A DNA stretch of 64,000 bases, taken from contig NZ_CP157390.1 of the NCBI RefSeq assembly GCF_040050925.1, positions 4,009,718 through 4,073,717 of the forward strand. Direction: 5' to 3'. The DNA comes from Leifsonia sp. NPDC080035 (lineage in GTDB: Bacteria; Actinomycetota; Actinomycetes; Actinomycetales; Microbacteriaceae). Under the pieces are notes generated by a model. It did no database searches. It saw only the letters and a program-made list of their open reading frames with translations, and was not told the DNA's origin. Positions 8,781 to 20,381 of the stretch are shown piece by piece; position 1 is the first letter of the stretch, and every line of letters begins with the position of its first letter. A program made the translations under genes and the position numbers.

Positions 8781-8784
<4 letters not shown>
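7576..8784 (-). CDS. Acyl-CoA dehydrogenase (FadE19-like, short/branched-chain)
   Basis: 402 residues, standard for the family. The signatures are GFGLTEADAGSDA (flavin/substrate motif), GTKQFITNSG and the C-terminal FGGYGFLNESPVARHYRD with IGEGTSEVQ. Glu367 in NESPV stands where medium- and short-chain enzymes carry the catalytic base. Isovaleryl-CoA dehydrogenases use a Glu elsewhere, so the enzyme resembles the short/branched-chain type. In the operon it would oxidise the branched acyl-CoA before carboxylation. It starts at ATG 8784 in a 4-nt ATGA overlap with the biotin carboxylase gene. The open frame extending to 9444 is an artefact of overlap with that gene. Confidence 0.92.
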
Positions 8785-10903
<2,119 letters not shown>

Positions 10904-10907
<4 letters not shown>

Positions 10908-12511
10908 ATCCGGAAGAGGCCGAAGGCCGTGTCGGGGAGCGGGGAACGGGAGCAGACGTCGAGGGCGAGGCCGAGCACCGTGCGGGTGTCCGCCGGGTCG
11001 ATGACGCCGTCGTCCCAGAGCCGGGCGGTGGAGTAGTACGGGTTGCCCTGCTCCTCGTACTGTTCGGCGATCGGGGCACGGAAGGCAGCCTCGTCGTCCG
11101 CGCTCCAGTCCTCGCCGCGCGCCTCCAGCTGGTCCCGTTTGACGGTCGCGAGCACACTCGAGGCCTGCTGGCCGCCCATGACCGAGATGCGCGCCGCCGG
11201 CCACATCCACAGGAACCGCGGCGAATAGGCCCGGCCGCACATCGAGTAGTTGCCGGCGCCGAAGGAACCGCCGATCACGACGGTGAGCTTCGGCACCCGG
11301 GTGGTCGCCACGGCGGTCACCATCTTGGCGCCGTTCTTGGCGATGCCGCCTGCCTCGTAGTCGCGGCCGACCATGAAGCCGGAGATGTTCTGCAGGAACA
11401 GCAGCGGGATCCCGCGCTGGTCGCACAGCTCGATGAAGTGCGCGCCCTTGAGCGCGGACTCGCTGAAGAGCACGCCGTTGTTGGCGACGATGCCGACGGG
11501 ATGGCCGTGGATGCGCGCGAAGCCGGTGACGAGGGTGGTCCCGTACTCCGGCTTGAACTCGCTGAACCCGCCCGCGTCGACGAGGCGGTGGATCACCTCG
11601 TGCACGTCGTACGGCGCCTGCACGTCGACCGGGACGACGCCGTACAGCTCGCCGGGGTCCGCCTCCGGCTCCCGAGCCGGCAGCACGTCCCAGGCCGGGG
11701 AGGCAGGCGGCGGCAGCGTCGCGACGATCTCGCGCACGATGGCGAGCGCGTGCTCGTCGTTCTCCGCCAGGTGGTCGACGACGCCGGAGGTGCGTGCATG
11801 CAGGTCGCCGCCGCCCAGCTCCTCCGCCGTGACCACCTCGCCGATGGCGGCCTTCACCAGCGGCGGGCCGCCCAGGAAGATGGTGCCCTGGCCCCGCACG
11901 ATCACCGTCTCGTCGCTCATCGCGGGCACGTACGCGCCGCCGGCGGTGCACGAGCCGAGCACCGCCGCGATCTGCGGGATCTTCGCCGCCGACAGCCGGG
12001 CCTGGTTGTAGAAGATGCGGCCGAAGTGCTCGCGGTCGGGGAACACCTCGTCCTGCATCGGCAGGAACGCGCCTCCCGAGTCGACGAGGTACACGCACGG
12101 GAGGCGGTTCTCCAGCGCGACCTCCTGCGCCCGGAGGTGCTTCTTCACCGTCATCGGGTAGTAGGTGCCGCCCTTGACCGTGGCGTCGTTGCAGACGATC
12201 ATCACGTGGCGGCCCGCCACGAGCCCGATTCCGGCGATCAGCCCGGCGGCAGGGCTCTCGTCTCCGTACATCCCTGTCGCGGCGAGCGGCGCGATCTCCA
12301 GGAACGGGCTGCCTTCATCGAGCAGGGCGTCGATCCGGTCGCGCGGCAGCAGCTTGCCGCGGGCGACGTGCCGCTCACGGGCGCGCTCCGGTCCGCCCGC
12401 CGCGGCGACGCGGAGCCGCTCGCGCAGGTCGTCGACAAGCGCGCGCTGTGCGGCGTCGTTCTGCTCGAAGCGCTCGTCGGTCGCGCTCGCCGTGCGTGTG
12501 GCTGTTGGCAT
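10904..12511 (-). CDS. accD1: Acyl-CoA carboxylase beta subunit (carboxyltransferase), methylcrotonyl-type
   Basis: 535 residues, the length of MccB/AccD1 proteins. It has two crotonase-like carboxyltransferase halves: GGTYYPMTVKKHLRAQEVA and CVYLVDSGGAFLP in the first, and PVGIVANNGVLFSESALKG with LQNISGFMVG and GSFGAGNYSMCGRAY in the second. Together with the biotin carboxylase it should carboxylate 3-methylcrotonyl-CoA. It is the first gene of the operon, start ATG 12511 with GGAGA upstream. Two matching inverted repeats between it and the divergent TetR gene point to TetR control. Confidence 0.9.
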
Positions 12512-12530
12512 CTGCTGTCTCCATCGACAT

Positions 12531-12575
12531 GAGTTAGTGGTCGCTAACTCGAATTTAGGTTAGTGTTCATTAACC
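12531..12575. promoter_or_regulatory. Two tandem TetR-type operators between accD1 and the divergent TetR gene
   Basis: Site 1 at 12531-12550 is GAGTTAG-TGGTCG-CTAACTC, with perfect 7-bp arms. Site 2 at 12558-12575 is GGTTA-GTGTTCAT-TAACC. Both fit TTAGTGNTCNNTAAC, and their centres are 26 bp apart. The pair lies in the 119-bp gap between the two divergent start codons, so one regulator could control both directions. Binding by the adjacent TetR protein is inferred. Confidence 0.75.
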
Positions 12576-12630
12576 CGAATGTCCAGCACCCGGCGCGACC
12601 GCCCGATGCGTCCATCCAGGAGAGAGCGCC

Positions 12631-13260
12631 ATGACCGAGCCCGCCACCGCCGAGGAGGCGCCGCTCGCCCGGCCGACGCAGCGCAGCCAGGCGAAGGCCG
12701 ATCGGCGCGCCGCGCTGCTCGTCGCGGCGGCGGGCATGTTCGCCGAGCGCGGCTTCAACGGCGTCTCGATCGAGGACCTCGGCGCCGCCGCCGGCGTGAG
12801 CGGTCCCGCGGTCTACCGGCACTTCCCCTCCAAGCAGGCTGTGCTCGCCGCGCTGCTCGTCGGCGTCAGCGAGAGCCTGCTCGCGGGCGGCACGTCCGTG
12901 GAGGAGGACGCGACGGATGCGGCGTCCGCCCTGCGCGCCCTCATCGCGTTCCACGTCGAGTTCGCCCTCACCGAGGCGGACACGATCCGCGTGCAGGACC
13001 GCGACCTCGACGCCCTGCCGGACGCCGAGCGCCGCGAGGTGCGACGGCTGCAGCGCCGCTACATCGAGGTCTGGATGCGCGTGCTCGGCGCCCTGCATCC
13101 CGCGGTGGAGCCGGAGGAGCTGCGGCTTCGCGTGCAGGCCACCTTCGGGCTGATCAACTCCACGCCGCACTCCGCCCGGGTCGGGACGGCGCACACCGCG
13201 GCCGCGACGGTGCGCCCGGTGCTGGAGCGGATGGCCTGGTCGGCGCTCACCTCGCGCTGA
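12631..13260 (+). CDS. TetR family regulator of the acyl-CoA (leucine/itaconate) operon
   Basis: 209 residues. The N-terminal helix-turn-helix includes MFAERGFNGVSIEDL and SGPAVYRHFPSKQAVLAALL (residues about 35-75), followed by an alpha-helical ligand domain with TIRVQDRDLDALP. It is divergent from accD1, as in the mycobacterial cluster where a TetR gene (Rv2506 type) flanks the homologous genes. The start is ATG 12631 with AGGAGAGAG at 12619-12627. The effector is likely an acyl-CoA of the pathway, but nothing in the sequence proves that. Two repeats at 12531-12575 are its probable binding sites. Confidence 0.9.
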   Translation: MTEPATAEEAPLARPTQRSQAKADRRAALLVAAAGMFAERGFNGVSIEDLGAAAGVSGPAVYRHFPSKQAVLAALLVGVSESLLAGGTSVEEDATDAASALRALIAFHVEFALTEADTIRVQDRDLDALPDAERREVRRLQRRYIEVWMRVLGALHPAVEPEELRLRVQATFGLINSTPHSARVGTAHTAAATVRPVLERMAWSALTSR

Positions 13261-13347
13261 CGCCTCGCGGAGGGCCCGGTGGTCGCGTCACCGCCGTACG
13301 TTACAGTCCAAAGGAATGCGTTCATTGTTGAGGCGTGAGGAGCGTTC

Positions 13348-15966
13348 GTGGGCGACGACACCCCCCGGCTGAGGCTGCACCACCGGATCCTGCGGGCGTT
13401 CGGGATCCTGCTCGCCGCGGTGCTGGTTCTGGTCGTGATCGCCGGCGGCGTGGGCGTCTGGACGGTCACCCGGTCGTTCCCGCAGACCTCGGGCACCCTC
13501 CGCCTCGCCGGCCTGAGCGCACCGGTGACGGTCTCCAGGGACTCCGCCGGCGTCCCGCAGATCACCGCGACCACCGCCGACGACCTGTTCCGCGCGCAGG
13601 GCTTCGTGCACGCCCAGGACCGGTTCTGGGAGATGGACTTCCGCCGCCACGTCACCTCGGGCCGGCTCTCCGAGCTGTTCGGTGCGAGCCAGGTGCCGAC
13701 GGATACGTTCATCCGCACCCTCGGCTGGCGGCGCGTGGCCGAGCAGGAGGTGAAGCTGCTCGACCCCACCACGCTGCGCTACTACCAGGACTACGCCGAC
13801 GGCGTGAACGCCTACCTGAAGAACCACCACGGCGCGGAGCTGTCGCTGGAGTATGCGATCCTCGGCATCCAGAACCCCGGCTACTCCCCCGAGCCGTGGA
13901 CGCCGGCCGACTCCGTGGCCTGGCTGAAGGCGATGGCCTGGGACCTGCGCTCCAACCTCGAGGACGAGATCGACCGCGCGCTGCTGGCGACGAAGCTGAC
14001 GCCCGGACAGGTCGCGCAGCTGCACCCGGGATACGACTACGGCGGCCACCCGACGATCACCGGGCTCGGCGGCGGCGACACGTCGGCCGTAACCCAGGAC
14101 GCGAAGCCCGTCCGCGGCGGCGGCGACGCCGGTTCGTCCCAGGGCTCCGGCGCGGACGCGTCGGCGCTCGCCGCGGCTCCGGTCGCCGAATACCGCGCGA
14201 AGCTGCAGCAGGTCGCCGAGAGCGTCGACGCCCTGCCGACGATGATGGGCCCGGCCGGGGACGACATCGGATCCAACTCCTGGGTCGTCGCAGGCGCCCA
14301 CACGGCCACCCGCAAGCCCCTGCTCGCGAACGACCCGCACCTCGGTGCCTCGATGCCCTCCGTCTGGTACCAGGTCGGCCTGCACTGCCGGACCGTCGGA
14401 CCGGCGTGCCCGTTCGATGTGGCGGGCTACAGCTTCTCCGGCTTCCCCGGTGTGATCATCGGGCACAACGACCGCATCGCGTGGGGCTTCACGAACCTCG
14501 GGCCGGACGTCGCGGATCTGTACGTCGAGAAGGTCACCGGCGACACCTACGAGTACGACGGCACGCAGGTGCCCCTCACGGTCCGGACCGAGACCATCAG
14601 GGTCGCCGGCGGGAAGGACGTCCGGCTCCGGGTCCGCTCCACCCGACACGGGCCCATCGTCACCGACCTCAGCGACGGCTACGGCGCCATCGCGAAGGAC
14701 CAGGCAGGCAAGCTCGGCGTTCCCGCCCAGAAATTCCAGCTGTCCCTGCAGTGGACGGCGCTCACCCCGGGGCCGACGGCGGGCGCGATCTTCGCCTTCG
14801 ACACGGCCCACGACTGGGCGAGCTTCCGGAAGGCGGCCACCGCGTTCCAGGTGCCGTCGCAAAACTTGCTCTATGCCGACGTGGACGGGAACATCGGCTA
14901 CCAGGCGCCCGGCAGCATCCCGGTCCGCGCGAAGGGCGACGGCACCGTCCCCGTGCCGGGCTGGACGAGCACGTACGGCTGGGTGGGCACCATCCCGTAC
15001 GAGCGACTGCCGAGCGAGCTGAACCCGCCCTCCGGCTACATCGTCACCGCCAACAACGCGGCGGTCGGCTCCGGCTACCCGGAGATGATCACCCGCGACT
15101 GGGATGCGGGCTACCGCGCCAACCAGATCGAGCTGCGGCTGCAGAAGCTGCTCGCGGGCGGCACGAAGGTGACCGCGAAGGACATGTCCGCCATCCAGGC
15201 CGACACCTACGACGCGAACGCGGCGACACTCGCGCCGCTGATCGTCGCGGTCGGCGAGAAGGCGGACCCGAGCTCCGGCGTCGCCCAGGCCGCGGCGCTG
15301 CTGGCCAGCTGGGACCTCCACGACGACGCCGACAGCGCCGCGGCGGCGTACTTCGCGGTGTTCTGGAAGAACCTGCTCGCGGACGCGTTCGCCCGCAAGA
15401 TGCCGGCCTCGACCGCCCCGACCGGAGGCGACAGGTGGTTCCGGGTCGTCGCGGACTTGGTCCGTGAGCCGGACTCGGCGTGGTGGACGGACGCGAAGCT
15501 GGGCGTCGCGGGCCTCGACGAGATGGTCGAGTACGCGGCGAACCGGGCGTGGGCCCAGACCCGCGACCGCCTGGGCGGCGACCCGTCATCCTGGCGCTGG
15601 GACCGCCTGCACACGCTGGAGCTCACCAACGCGTCGTTCGGGGTCTCCGGCGTCGCGCCGATCGAGTGGCTGTTCAACCGCGGCCCCTACCCGGTCGGCG
15701 GCGGTTCGAGCATCGTCGACGCGACGGGCTGGGATGCGTCCGTCGGCTACCAGGTCGACCGGGTGCCGTCGATGCGGATGGTGGTCGACCTGGCCGACTT
15801 CGACCGCAGCACCTGGGTGAACCTGACGGGAGCATCCGGCCACGCCTTCGACCCGCACTACGCCGACCAGGCCGATCTCTGGGCGAAGGGCGCGGCCCGG
15901 CCGTGGCCGTTCAGCGCCCGCGCCGTCCGCGCCGCCGCCTCGCAGACGCTCACCCTCACCCGGTGA
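13348..15966 (+). CDS. Penicillin acylase family protein (Ntn hydrolase, membrane-anchored or secreted)
   Basis: 872 residues. An N-terminal hydrophobic segment (GILLAAVLVLVVIAGGVGVW, residues about 20-39) is a signal peptide or anchor. The alpha chain holds DLFRAQGFVHAQDRFWEMDF. After a Gly/Ser/Ala-rich spacer (about 245-285) comes the autocleavage site G308-Ser309 in IGSNSWVV. Ser309 would become the N-terminal nucleophile of the beta chain, which continues with LLANDPHLG and IIGHNDRIAWGFTN. Family members hydrolyse amides such as beta-lactam side chains or acyl-homoserine lactones; the substrate here is unknown. The start is GTG 13348 with GTGAGGAG upstream. It stands alone, downstream of the TetR gene. 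Confidence 0.9.
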   Translation: MGDDTPRLRLHHRILRAFGILLAAVLVLVVIAGGVGVWTVTRSFPQTSGTLRLAGLSAPVTVSRDSAGVPQITATTADDLFRAQGFVHAQDRFWEMDFRRHVTSGRLSELFGASQVPTDTFIRTLGWRRVAEQEVKLLDPTTLRYYQDYADGVNAYLKNHHGAELSLEYAILGIQNPGYSPEPWTPADSVAWLKAMAWDLRSNLEDEIDRALLATKLTPGQVAQLHPGYDYGGHPTITGLGGGDTSAVTQDAKPVRGGGDAGSSQGSGADASALAAAPVAEYRAKLQQVAESVDALPTMMGPAGDDIGSNSWVVAGAHTATRKPLLANDPHLGASMPSVWYQVGLHCRTVGPACPFDVAGYSFSGFPGVIIGHNDRIAWGFTNLGPDVADLYVEKVTGDTYEYDGTQVPLTVRTETIRVAGGKDVRLRVRSTRHGPIVTDLSDGYGAIAKDQAGKLGVPAQKFQLSLQWTALTPGPTAGAIFAFDTAHDWASFRKAATAFQVPSQNLLYADVDGNIGYQAPGSIPVRAKGDGTVPVPGWTSTYGWVGTIPYERLPSELNPPSGYIVTANNAAVGSGYPEMITRDWDAGYRANQIELRLQKLLAGGTKVTAKDMSAIQADTYDANAATLAPLIVAVGEKADPSSGVAQAAALLASWDLHDDADSAAAAYFAVFWKNLLADAFARKMPASTAPTGGDRWFRVVADLVREPDSAWWTDAKLGVAGLDEMVEYAANRAWAQTRDRLGGDPSSWRWDRLHTLELTNASFGVSGVAPIEWLFNRGPYPVGGGSSIVDATGWDASVGYQVDRVPSMRMVVDLADFDRSTWVNLTGASGHAFDPHYADQADLWAKGAARPWPFSARAVRAAASQTLTLTR

Positions 15967-15987
15967 GGGGGGTGAGGGCGGCCGAGG

Positions 15988-17322
15988 CTAGCGCTGCGGC
16001 CAGGAGCGCTCTGCGCTGCCGACGTAGAGCTGCTGCGGGCGGCCGATCTTGGTCGCCGGGTCGAGCATCATCTCGCGCCAGTGGGCGATCCAGCCCGGGA
16101 GGCGCCCGATCGCGAACAGCACGGTGAACATGCGCGTCGGGAAGCCCATCGCCTTGTAGATGACGCCGGTGTAGAAGTCGACGTTCGGGTACAGGCGGCG
16201 GTCGATGAAGTACTGGTCGGCGAGCGCGACCTCCTCCAGCTCCTTGGCGATGTCGAGCAGCGGGTCGTGGACGCCAAGCGCGGCGAGCACCTCGTCCGCA
16301 GACTGCTTGACCAGCTTGGCGCGCGGGTCGAAGTTCTTGTAGACGCGGTGGCCGAAGCCCATCAGCTTGACGCCGGACTCCTTGTTCTTCACCCGCTCGA
16401 CGAACTTCTGCACGCTCTCACCGGAGTCGCGGATGCCGGCGAGCATCTGCAGCACCGCCTCGTTCGCGCCGCCGTGCAGCGGACCGTAGAGGGCGTTGAT
16501 GCCCGCGGAGACCGACGCGAACAGGTTGGCCTGCGTGGAGCCGACGAGGCGCACGGTGGAGGTGGACGCGTTCTGCTCGTGGTCCTCGTGCAGGATCAGC
16601 AGACGCTCCAGCGCACGGGAGAGCACCGGGTTCACCTCGTACGGCTCGGCGAGCGTCCCGAAGTTGAGACGGAGGAAGTTGTCGACGAAGCTCAGCGAGT
16701 TGTCCGGGTACAGGAACGCCTGACCGAGGCTCTTCTTGTGGGCGTACGCGGCGATGACCGGGAGCTTGGCGAGCAGCCGGATGGTGGAGAGCTCCACCTG
16801 CTCCGGGTCGTGCACGCTGAGCGAGTCCTGGTAGAAGGTCGACAGCGCGGACACGGCACTGGAGAGCACCGACATCGGGTGCGCGTCGTGCGGCAGCGCG
16901 TCGAAGAACCGGCGCAGGTCCTCGTGAAGCAGCGTGTGACGGCGGATGCGGTCGTCGAAGTCGGCCAGCTCCGCGGCGGTCGGCAGCTCGCCGTGGATGA
17001 GCAGCCAGGCCACCTCGAGGAACGTGGAGTTCTCCGCGACCTGCTCGATCGGATAGCCGCGGTAGCGCAGGATGCCCGCATCGCCGTCGATATAGGTGAT
17101 CTCGGAGCGCGTGGCCGCGGTGTTGACGAACCCGTAGTCGAGGCTGGTGAGCCCGGTCTGCTTCGTGAGCGACGAGAGGTCGATGCCCGAGGCGCCCTGC
17201 GTGCTCGGCAGGATCGGGAACTCGGCGACACCGCCCGGGTATCGCAGCTCGGCGACGGCCGCCTCCTCGCGGGCCGGGCCGCCCTGCTCCACCGATGCCT
17301 TCTCGGTGCCGAGTCCGCTCAC
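15988..17322 (-). CDS. gltA: Citrate synthase (type II)
   Basis: 444 residues. The catalytic residues are visible as His283 (GPLHGGANEAV), His325 (MGFGHRVYKNFDPRA) and Asp382 (YPNVDFYTGV). The N-terminal YIDGDAGILRYRGYPIE strand motif is also typical of bacterial type II enzymes. It condenses oxaloacetate with acetyl-CoA at the entry of the TCA cycle. The start is GTG 17322 with AGGAGG immediately upstream. The first 25 residues before ELRYPGG are variable and could be trimmed. It is convergent with the penicillin acylase gene, with stops only 21 bp apart. Confidence 0.95.
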   Translation of the reverse strand: MSGLGTEKASVEQGGPAREEAAVAELRYPGGVAEFPILPSTQGASGIDLSSLTKQTGLTSLDYGFVNTAATRSEITYIDGDAGILRYRGYPIEQVAENSTFLEVAWLLIHGELPTAAELADFDDRIRRHTLLHEDLRRFFDALPHDAHPMSVLSSAVSALSTFYQDSLSVHDPEQVELSTIRLLAKLPVIAAYAHKKSLGQAFLYPDNSLSFVDNFLRLNFGTLAEPYEVNPVLSRALERLLILHEDHEQNASTSTVRLVGSTQANLFASVSAGINALYGPLHGGANEAVLQMLAGIRDSGESVQKFVERVKNKESGVKLMGFGHRVYKNFDPRAKLVKQSADEVLAALGVHDPLLDIAKELEEVALADQYFIDRRLYPNVDFYTGVIYKAMGFPTRMFTVLFAIGRLPGWIAHWREMMLDPATKIGRPQQLYVGSAERSWPQR

Positions 17323-17454
17323 AACGCCTCCTGGTTGGGGTTAGTCGGGTGCTTCGCGCGCCGATCGTGGCAGCGCCGCAAATGAAGTCGTGCCAGTACA
17401 GCCTAGTAGGCGAGCACAGCAACTGTCGCATCGCGCAAAGGGACGGGGATGCGG

Positions 17455-18603
17455 TTAGAGGGTCTCTCCAAAGGCGCGCAGTCGCTCGGCCGCCGCGGCG
17501 ATCCGCTCGTCCGTGGCGGTGAGCGAGAGCCGCACGTGCTCGGGGTAAAAGTCCCCGTAGAAGTGGCCGGGCCCGGCGAGGATGCCGAGGTCGGCGAGCC
17601 TGCCGATGCTGTCCCAGGCGTCGCGTCCCTCCGTCGCCCACAGGTAGAGGCCCGCCTCGCTGTTGTCGATACGGAACCCCGCCGCCCGCAGCGCGGGCAC
17701 CAGCAGCTCCCGCCGGGCGCGGTAGCGCTCGCGCTGCGCGCGCACGTGCTCGTCGTCGCCGAGCGCGGCGACCATGGCGGCCTGCAGCGGTGCGGGGAGC
17801 ATGAGCCCGGCGTGCTTGCGCACGGTGGTCAGACGACCGACGACGGTGCGGCAGCCGGCGACGAACGCGGCGCGATAGCCGGCGAGGTTCGACTGCTTGC
17901 TGAGCGAGTACACGGCGAGGACGTTCCGGCGATCGTCGCCGATGACGCGCGGGTCGAGGACGCTCGGGATACGCGAACCACCACCGTCCGGATCAGTCCA
18001 GGGCGCGTCCCAGCCGAGCTCGGCGTAGCACTCGTCGCTGGCCAGGTACGCTCCGAGCTCCCTGGCGCGAGCGACGGCGGCCCGCAGCTCGTCCACCGAC
18101 AGCACCCGGCCATCCGGATTGCCCGGACTGTTCAGCCACACCAGCCGCGTGTTCTCCGGCCACTCGGCGGGATCGTCGCTGGCGAGCGCGTCCGCGCCGG
18201 CCATCGCAGCGCCGATCGCGTAGGTCGGGTAGGCGGCGCGCGGGTGCACCACCACATCCCCTTCGCCGAGCCCGAGCATGAACGGCAGGAAGGCCACCAG
18301 CTCCTTGGAGCCGATGGTCGGCAGGACGTTGTCCACGGTCAGGTCCGGCACGCCGCGCCTGCGCGCGAACCAGTCGACGATCGCCTCGCGCAGCGCGGGC
18401 GTCCCGACGGTCTGCGGGTAGGCGTGCGCGTCCGTCGCCGCGGCGAGCGCCTCCCGGATGAGGTCGGGAGTCGGGTCGACCGGCGAGCCGATCGAGAGGT
18501 CGACGATGCCGCCGCCCGCACCGGAAGGCACTGCCGCGCGTGCGCGCTCCGCGTAGGGCGCCATGAGATCCCAGGGGTAGTCCGGGAGCTCCTTCAGCGC
18601 CAC
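17455..18603 (-). CDS. dapC: Succinyldiaminopimelate transaminase
   Basis: 382 residues of the fold-type I PLP aminotransferases. The PLP lysine is Lys236 in YSLSKQSNLAGYRAAF. VDLSIGSPVDPTPD, VVVHPRAAYPTYAIG, LNSPGNPDGRVLS and DECYAELGWD are the expected substrate and cofactor motifs. It makes N-succinyl-L,L-diaminopimelate in the lysine/peptidoglycan precursor pathway. The DapC assignment rests on its position just after the ferredoxin gene, the actinobacterial arrangement. The start is GTG 18603, one base after the fdxA stop, so translation is coupled. Confidence 0.9.
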   Translation of the reverse strand: MALKELPDYPWDLMAPYAERARAAVPSGAGGGIVDLSIGSPVDPTPDLIREALAAATDAHAYPQTVGTPALREAIVDWFARRRGVPDLTVDNVLPTIGSKELVAFLPFMLGLGEGDVVVHPRAAYPTYAIGAAMAGADALASDDPAEWPENTRLVWLNSPGNPDGRVLSVDELRAAVARARELGAYLASDECYAELGWDAPWTDPDGGGSRIPSVLDPRVIGDDRRNVLAVYSLSKQSNLAGYRAAFVAGCRTVVGRLTTVRKHAGLMLPAPLQAAMVAALGDDEHVRAQRERYRARRELLVPALRAAGFRIDNSEAGLYLWATEGRDAWDSIGRLADLGILAGPGHFYGDFYPEHVRLSLTATDERIAAAAERLRAFGETL

Positions 18604-18604
18604 G

Positions 18605-18925
18605 TCAGTGCGCCTGCGGGGGCAGGGCGGCGATGAGCGGGTGGTCCTTCGCGATCACGCCGACCTTCGCGGCGCCGCCGGGCGAGCCGATGTCGTCGAA
18701 GAACTCGACGTTCGCCTTGTAGTAGTCCGCCCACTCCTCGGGGAGGTCGTCCTCGTAGTAGATCGCCTCGACCGGGCAGACCGGCTCGCAGGCGCCGCAG
18801 TCGACGCACTCGTCGGGGTGGATGTACAGCGACCGTTCACCCTCGTAGATGCAGTCGACGGGGCATTCGTCGATACAGGCCCGGTCTTTCACATCGACAC
18901 ACGGGAGGGCGATGACGTAGGTCAC
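18605..18925 (-). CDS. fdxA: 7Fe-type ferredoxin
   Basis: 106 residues. The first cysteine group (PCVDVKDRACIDECPVDCIY) and the second (CVDCGACEPVCPVEAI) are spaced for one 3Fe-4S and one 4Fe-4S cluster, as in actinobacterial FdxA/FdxC. It is a small soluble electron carrier; its partners are not evident here. The ATG at 18925 follows a short gap after the DUF6113 gene, and dapC follows directly. The FdxA-DapC adjacency is widespread in actinobacteria. Confidence 0.95.
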   Translation of the reverse strand: MTYVIALPCVDVKDRACIDECPVDCIYEGERSLYIHPDECVDCGACEPVCPVEAIYYEDDLPEEWADYYKANVEFFDDIGSPGGAAKVGVIAKDHPLIAALPPQAH

Positions 18926-18971
18926 GGTGCTTCTTCAATCCCTTCGCGAGAGCGGGAGCTTCTCCCCTAGC

Positions 18972-19352
18972 TTATGACGTCTTGGCGCCCGCCGCGGTCC
19001 GCGGCCGGACGTCCGGCCAGGCGACGACGACCGCGGCGATCAGGATGGGCGCCACCAGCCAGATCTGACCGGCCAGGTTGTTCGGGATCAGCACGGAGCC
19101 TCCGGCGCTCTGTTGCGTGAACAGCAGGATGGCGGCGATGGCCCCGAGCGCGGCAAGGAGGGCGGGGACGCGGCTGCTCGCCAGCAGCCGCAGGCCGACC
19201 AGCAGCGCGGTGTACGCGATCAGGGAGCCGATCAGCCCGAGCGGGATACTGACGCCCCAGGTGACGTCGATCTGGTGGGCGACCGTGCCGATCGCGCCGA
19301 GGACCGCACCCGCGAGCACGAGCAGGACGACGTTCAGGATCCGGCTGAGCAT
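18972..19352 (-). CDS. DUF6113-type small integral membrane protein
   Basis: 126 residues with four probable transmembrane segments: NVVLLVLAGAVLGAIGTVAH, IPLGLIGSLIAYTALLVGL, PALLAALGAIAAILLFT and IWLVAPILIAAVVVAW. No catalytic motif is visible. A protein of this size and topology commonly precedes fdxA in actinobacteria, which is the basis for the DUF6113 name. Function is unknown. The start is ATG 19352. It is divergent from efeU; the iron box between them lies much closer to efeU. Confidence 0.75.
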   Translation of the reverse strand: MLSRILNVVLLVLAGAVLGAIGTVAHQIDVTWGVSIPLGLIGSLIAYTALLVGLRLLASSRVPALLAALGAIAAILLFTQQSAGGSVLIPNNLAGQIWLVAPILIAAVVVAWPDVRPRTAAGAKTS

Positions 19353-19401
19353 TCTCGAATCCTAGCTGGACACCTCGACGACGCTGATCTAGAGTCGAGC
19401 A

Positions 19402-19419
19402 GGTAAGGTTAGCCTTACC
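19402..19419. promoter_or_regulatory. IdeR/DtxR-type iron box upstream of efeUOB
   Basis: GGTAAGGTTAGCCTTACC has 7-bp perfect arms and fits the actinobacterial iron-box consensus (AGGTTAG-S-CTAACCT) with few mismatches. It ends 32 bp before the efeU start codon. Iron-dependent repression of the importer is expected from the family; binding is inferred. Confidence 0.75.
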
Positions 19420-19451
19420 AATCCCCCACACCGATCCGAACAAGGTCCCCT

Positions 19452-20315
19452 GTGCTCGCGAACTACCTCATCGGCCTCCGCGAAGGCCTCGAAATGGCGC
19501 TCATCGTCACCATCCTGATCGCCTACGTCGTGAAGGTCGGACGACGGGACGTCCTCTCCAAGCTCTGGATCGGGGTCGGCATCGCGCTGGTCGTGCCGCT
19601 CGGGATCGGCGCCATGCTCACCTGGGGCCCCTACGGCATGAGCTTCGAGGCGCAGGAGATCGTGGGCGGCACGCTCTCGCTCATCGCGGTCGGTTTCGTC
19701 ACCTGGATGATCTTCTGGATGGGCAAGACGGCCCGCACGATGAAGTCGACCCTGCAGGGCCGGCTGGACTCCGTGCTGGTGGGCGCCGGCTGGGGCGTCG
19801 TGATCCTCGCCATGCTCAGCGTCGGCCGCGAGGGCATCGAGACGGCCCTGTTCGTCTGGGCCACCGTCGCCAGCGTCGGCGGCGGCTGGGAGCCGGTGCT
19901 CGGCGCGGTCCTCGGACTGATCACGGCGGCGGTGCTCGGCTTCCTGCTCTACCGCGGCATGGTCCGCATCAACCTCGGCTCGTTCTTCACCTGGACGGGC
20001 GCCTTCCTGATCATCGTCGCCGGCGGCGTGCTCGCGTACGGCCTCGGCGACCTGCAGGAGGCGGGCGTGCTTCCCGGCGCCAACGTGCACGCGTACGACA
20101 TCAGCGCGATCATCCCCGCCTCCAGCTGGTACGGCACCGCGCTCGCCGGCATCCTCAACTTCAACCCGTCGCCGACCTGGCTCCAGGTCGTCGCCTGGGT
20201 GGGCTACATCGTCGTGGTCGCGTTCTTCTACCTGCGTCAGCACCGCTCGTCCCGCCGCCCGGCGGCCGCGAAACCGGCACCGGTGGCGACGCAGCACACT
20301 CCCGTCGCCTCCTGA
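19452..20315 (+). CDS. efeU: Iron permease EfeU (FTR1 family)
   Basis: 287 residues with about seven transmembrane helices. Two FTR1 iron-binding motifs are present: REGLE at residues 10-14 and REGIE at 126-130, each in a membrane helix. EfeU moves iron across the membrane after capture and processing by EfeO and EfeB. The start is GTG 19452 with AAGGT upstream. The tail beyond residue 260 is basic and Ala/Pro-rich. It is the first gene of efeU-efeO-efeB, preceded by an iron box. Confidence 0.93.
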   Translation: MLANYLIGLREGLEMALIVTILIAYVVKVGRRDVLSKLWIGVGIALVVPLGIGAMLTWGPYGMSFEAQEIVGGTLSLIAVGFVTWMIFWMGKTARTMKSTLQGRLDSVLVGAGWGVVILAMLSVGREGIETALFVWATVASVGGGWEPVLGAVLGLITAAVLGFLLYRGMVRINLGSFFTWTGAFLIIVAGGVLAYGLGDLQEAGVLPGANVHAYDISAIIPASSWYGTALAGILNFNPSPTWLQVVAWVGYIVVVAFFYLRQHRSSRRPAAAKPAPVATQHTPVAS

Positions 20316-20381
20316 GCGCGGCGGACGCACCCTCACCGCATCAGCAGCGCCCGCCGCACGAACAGAAAGCACAGCATCCCC

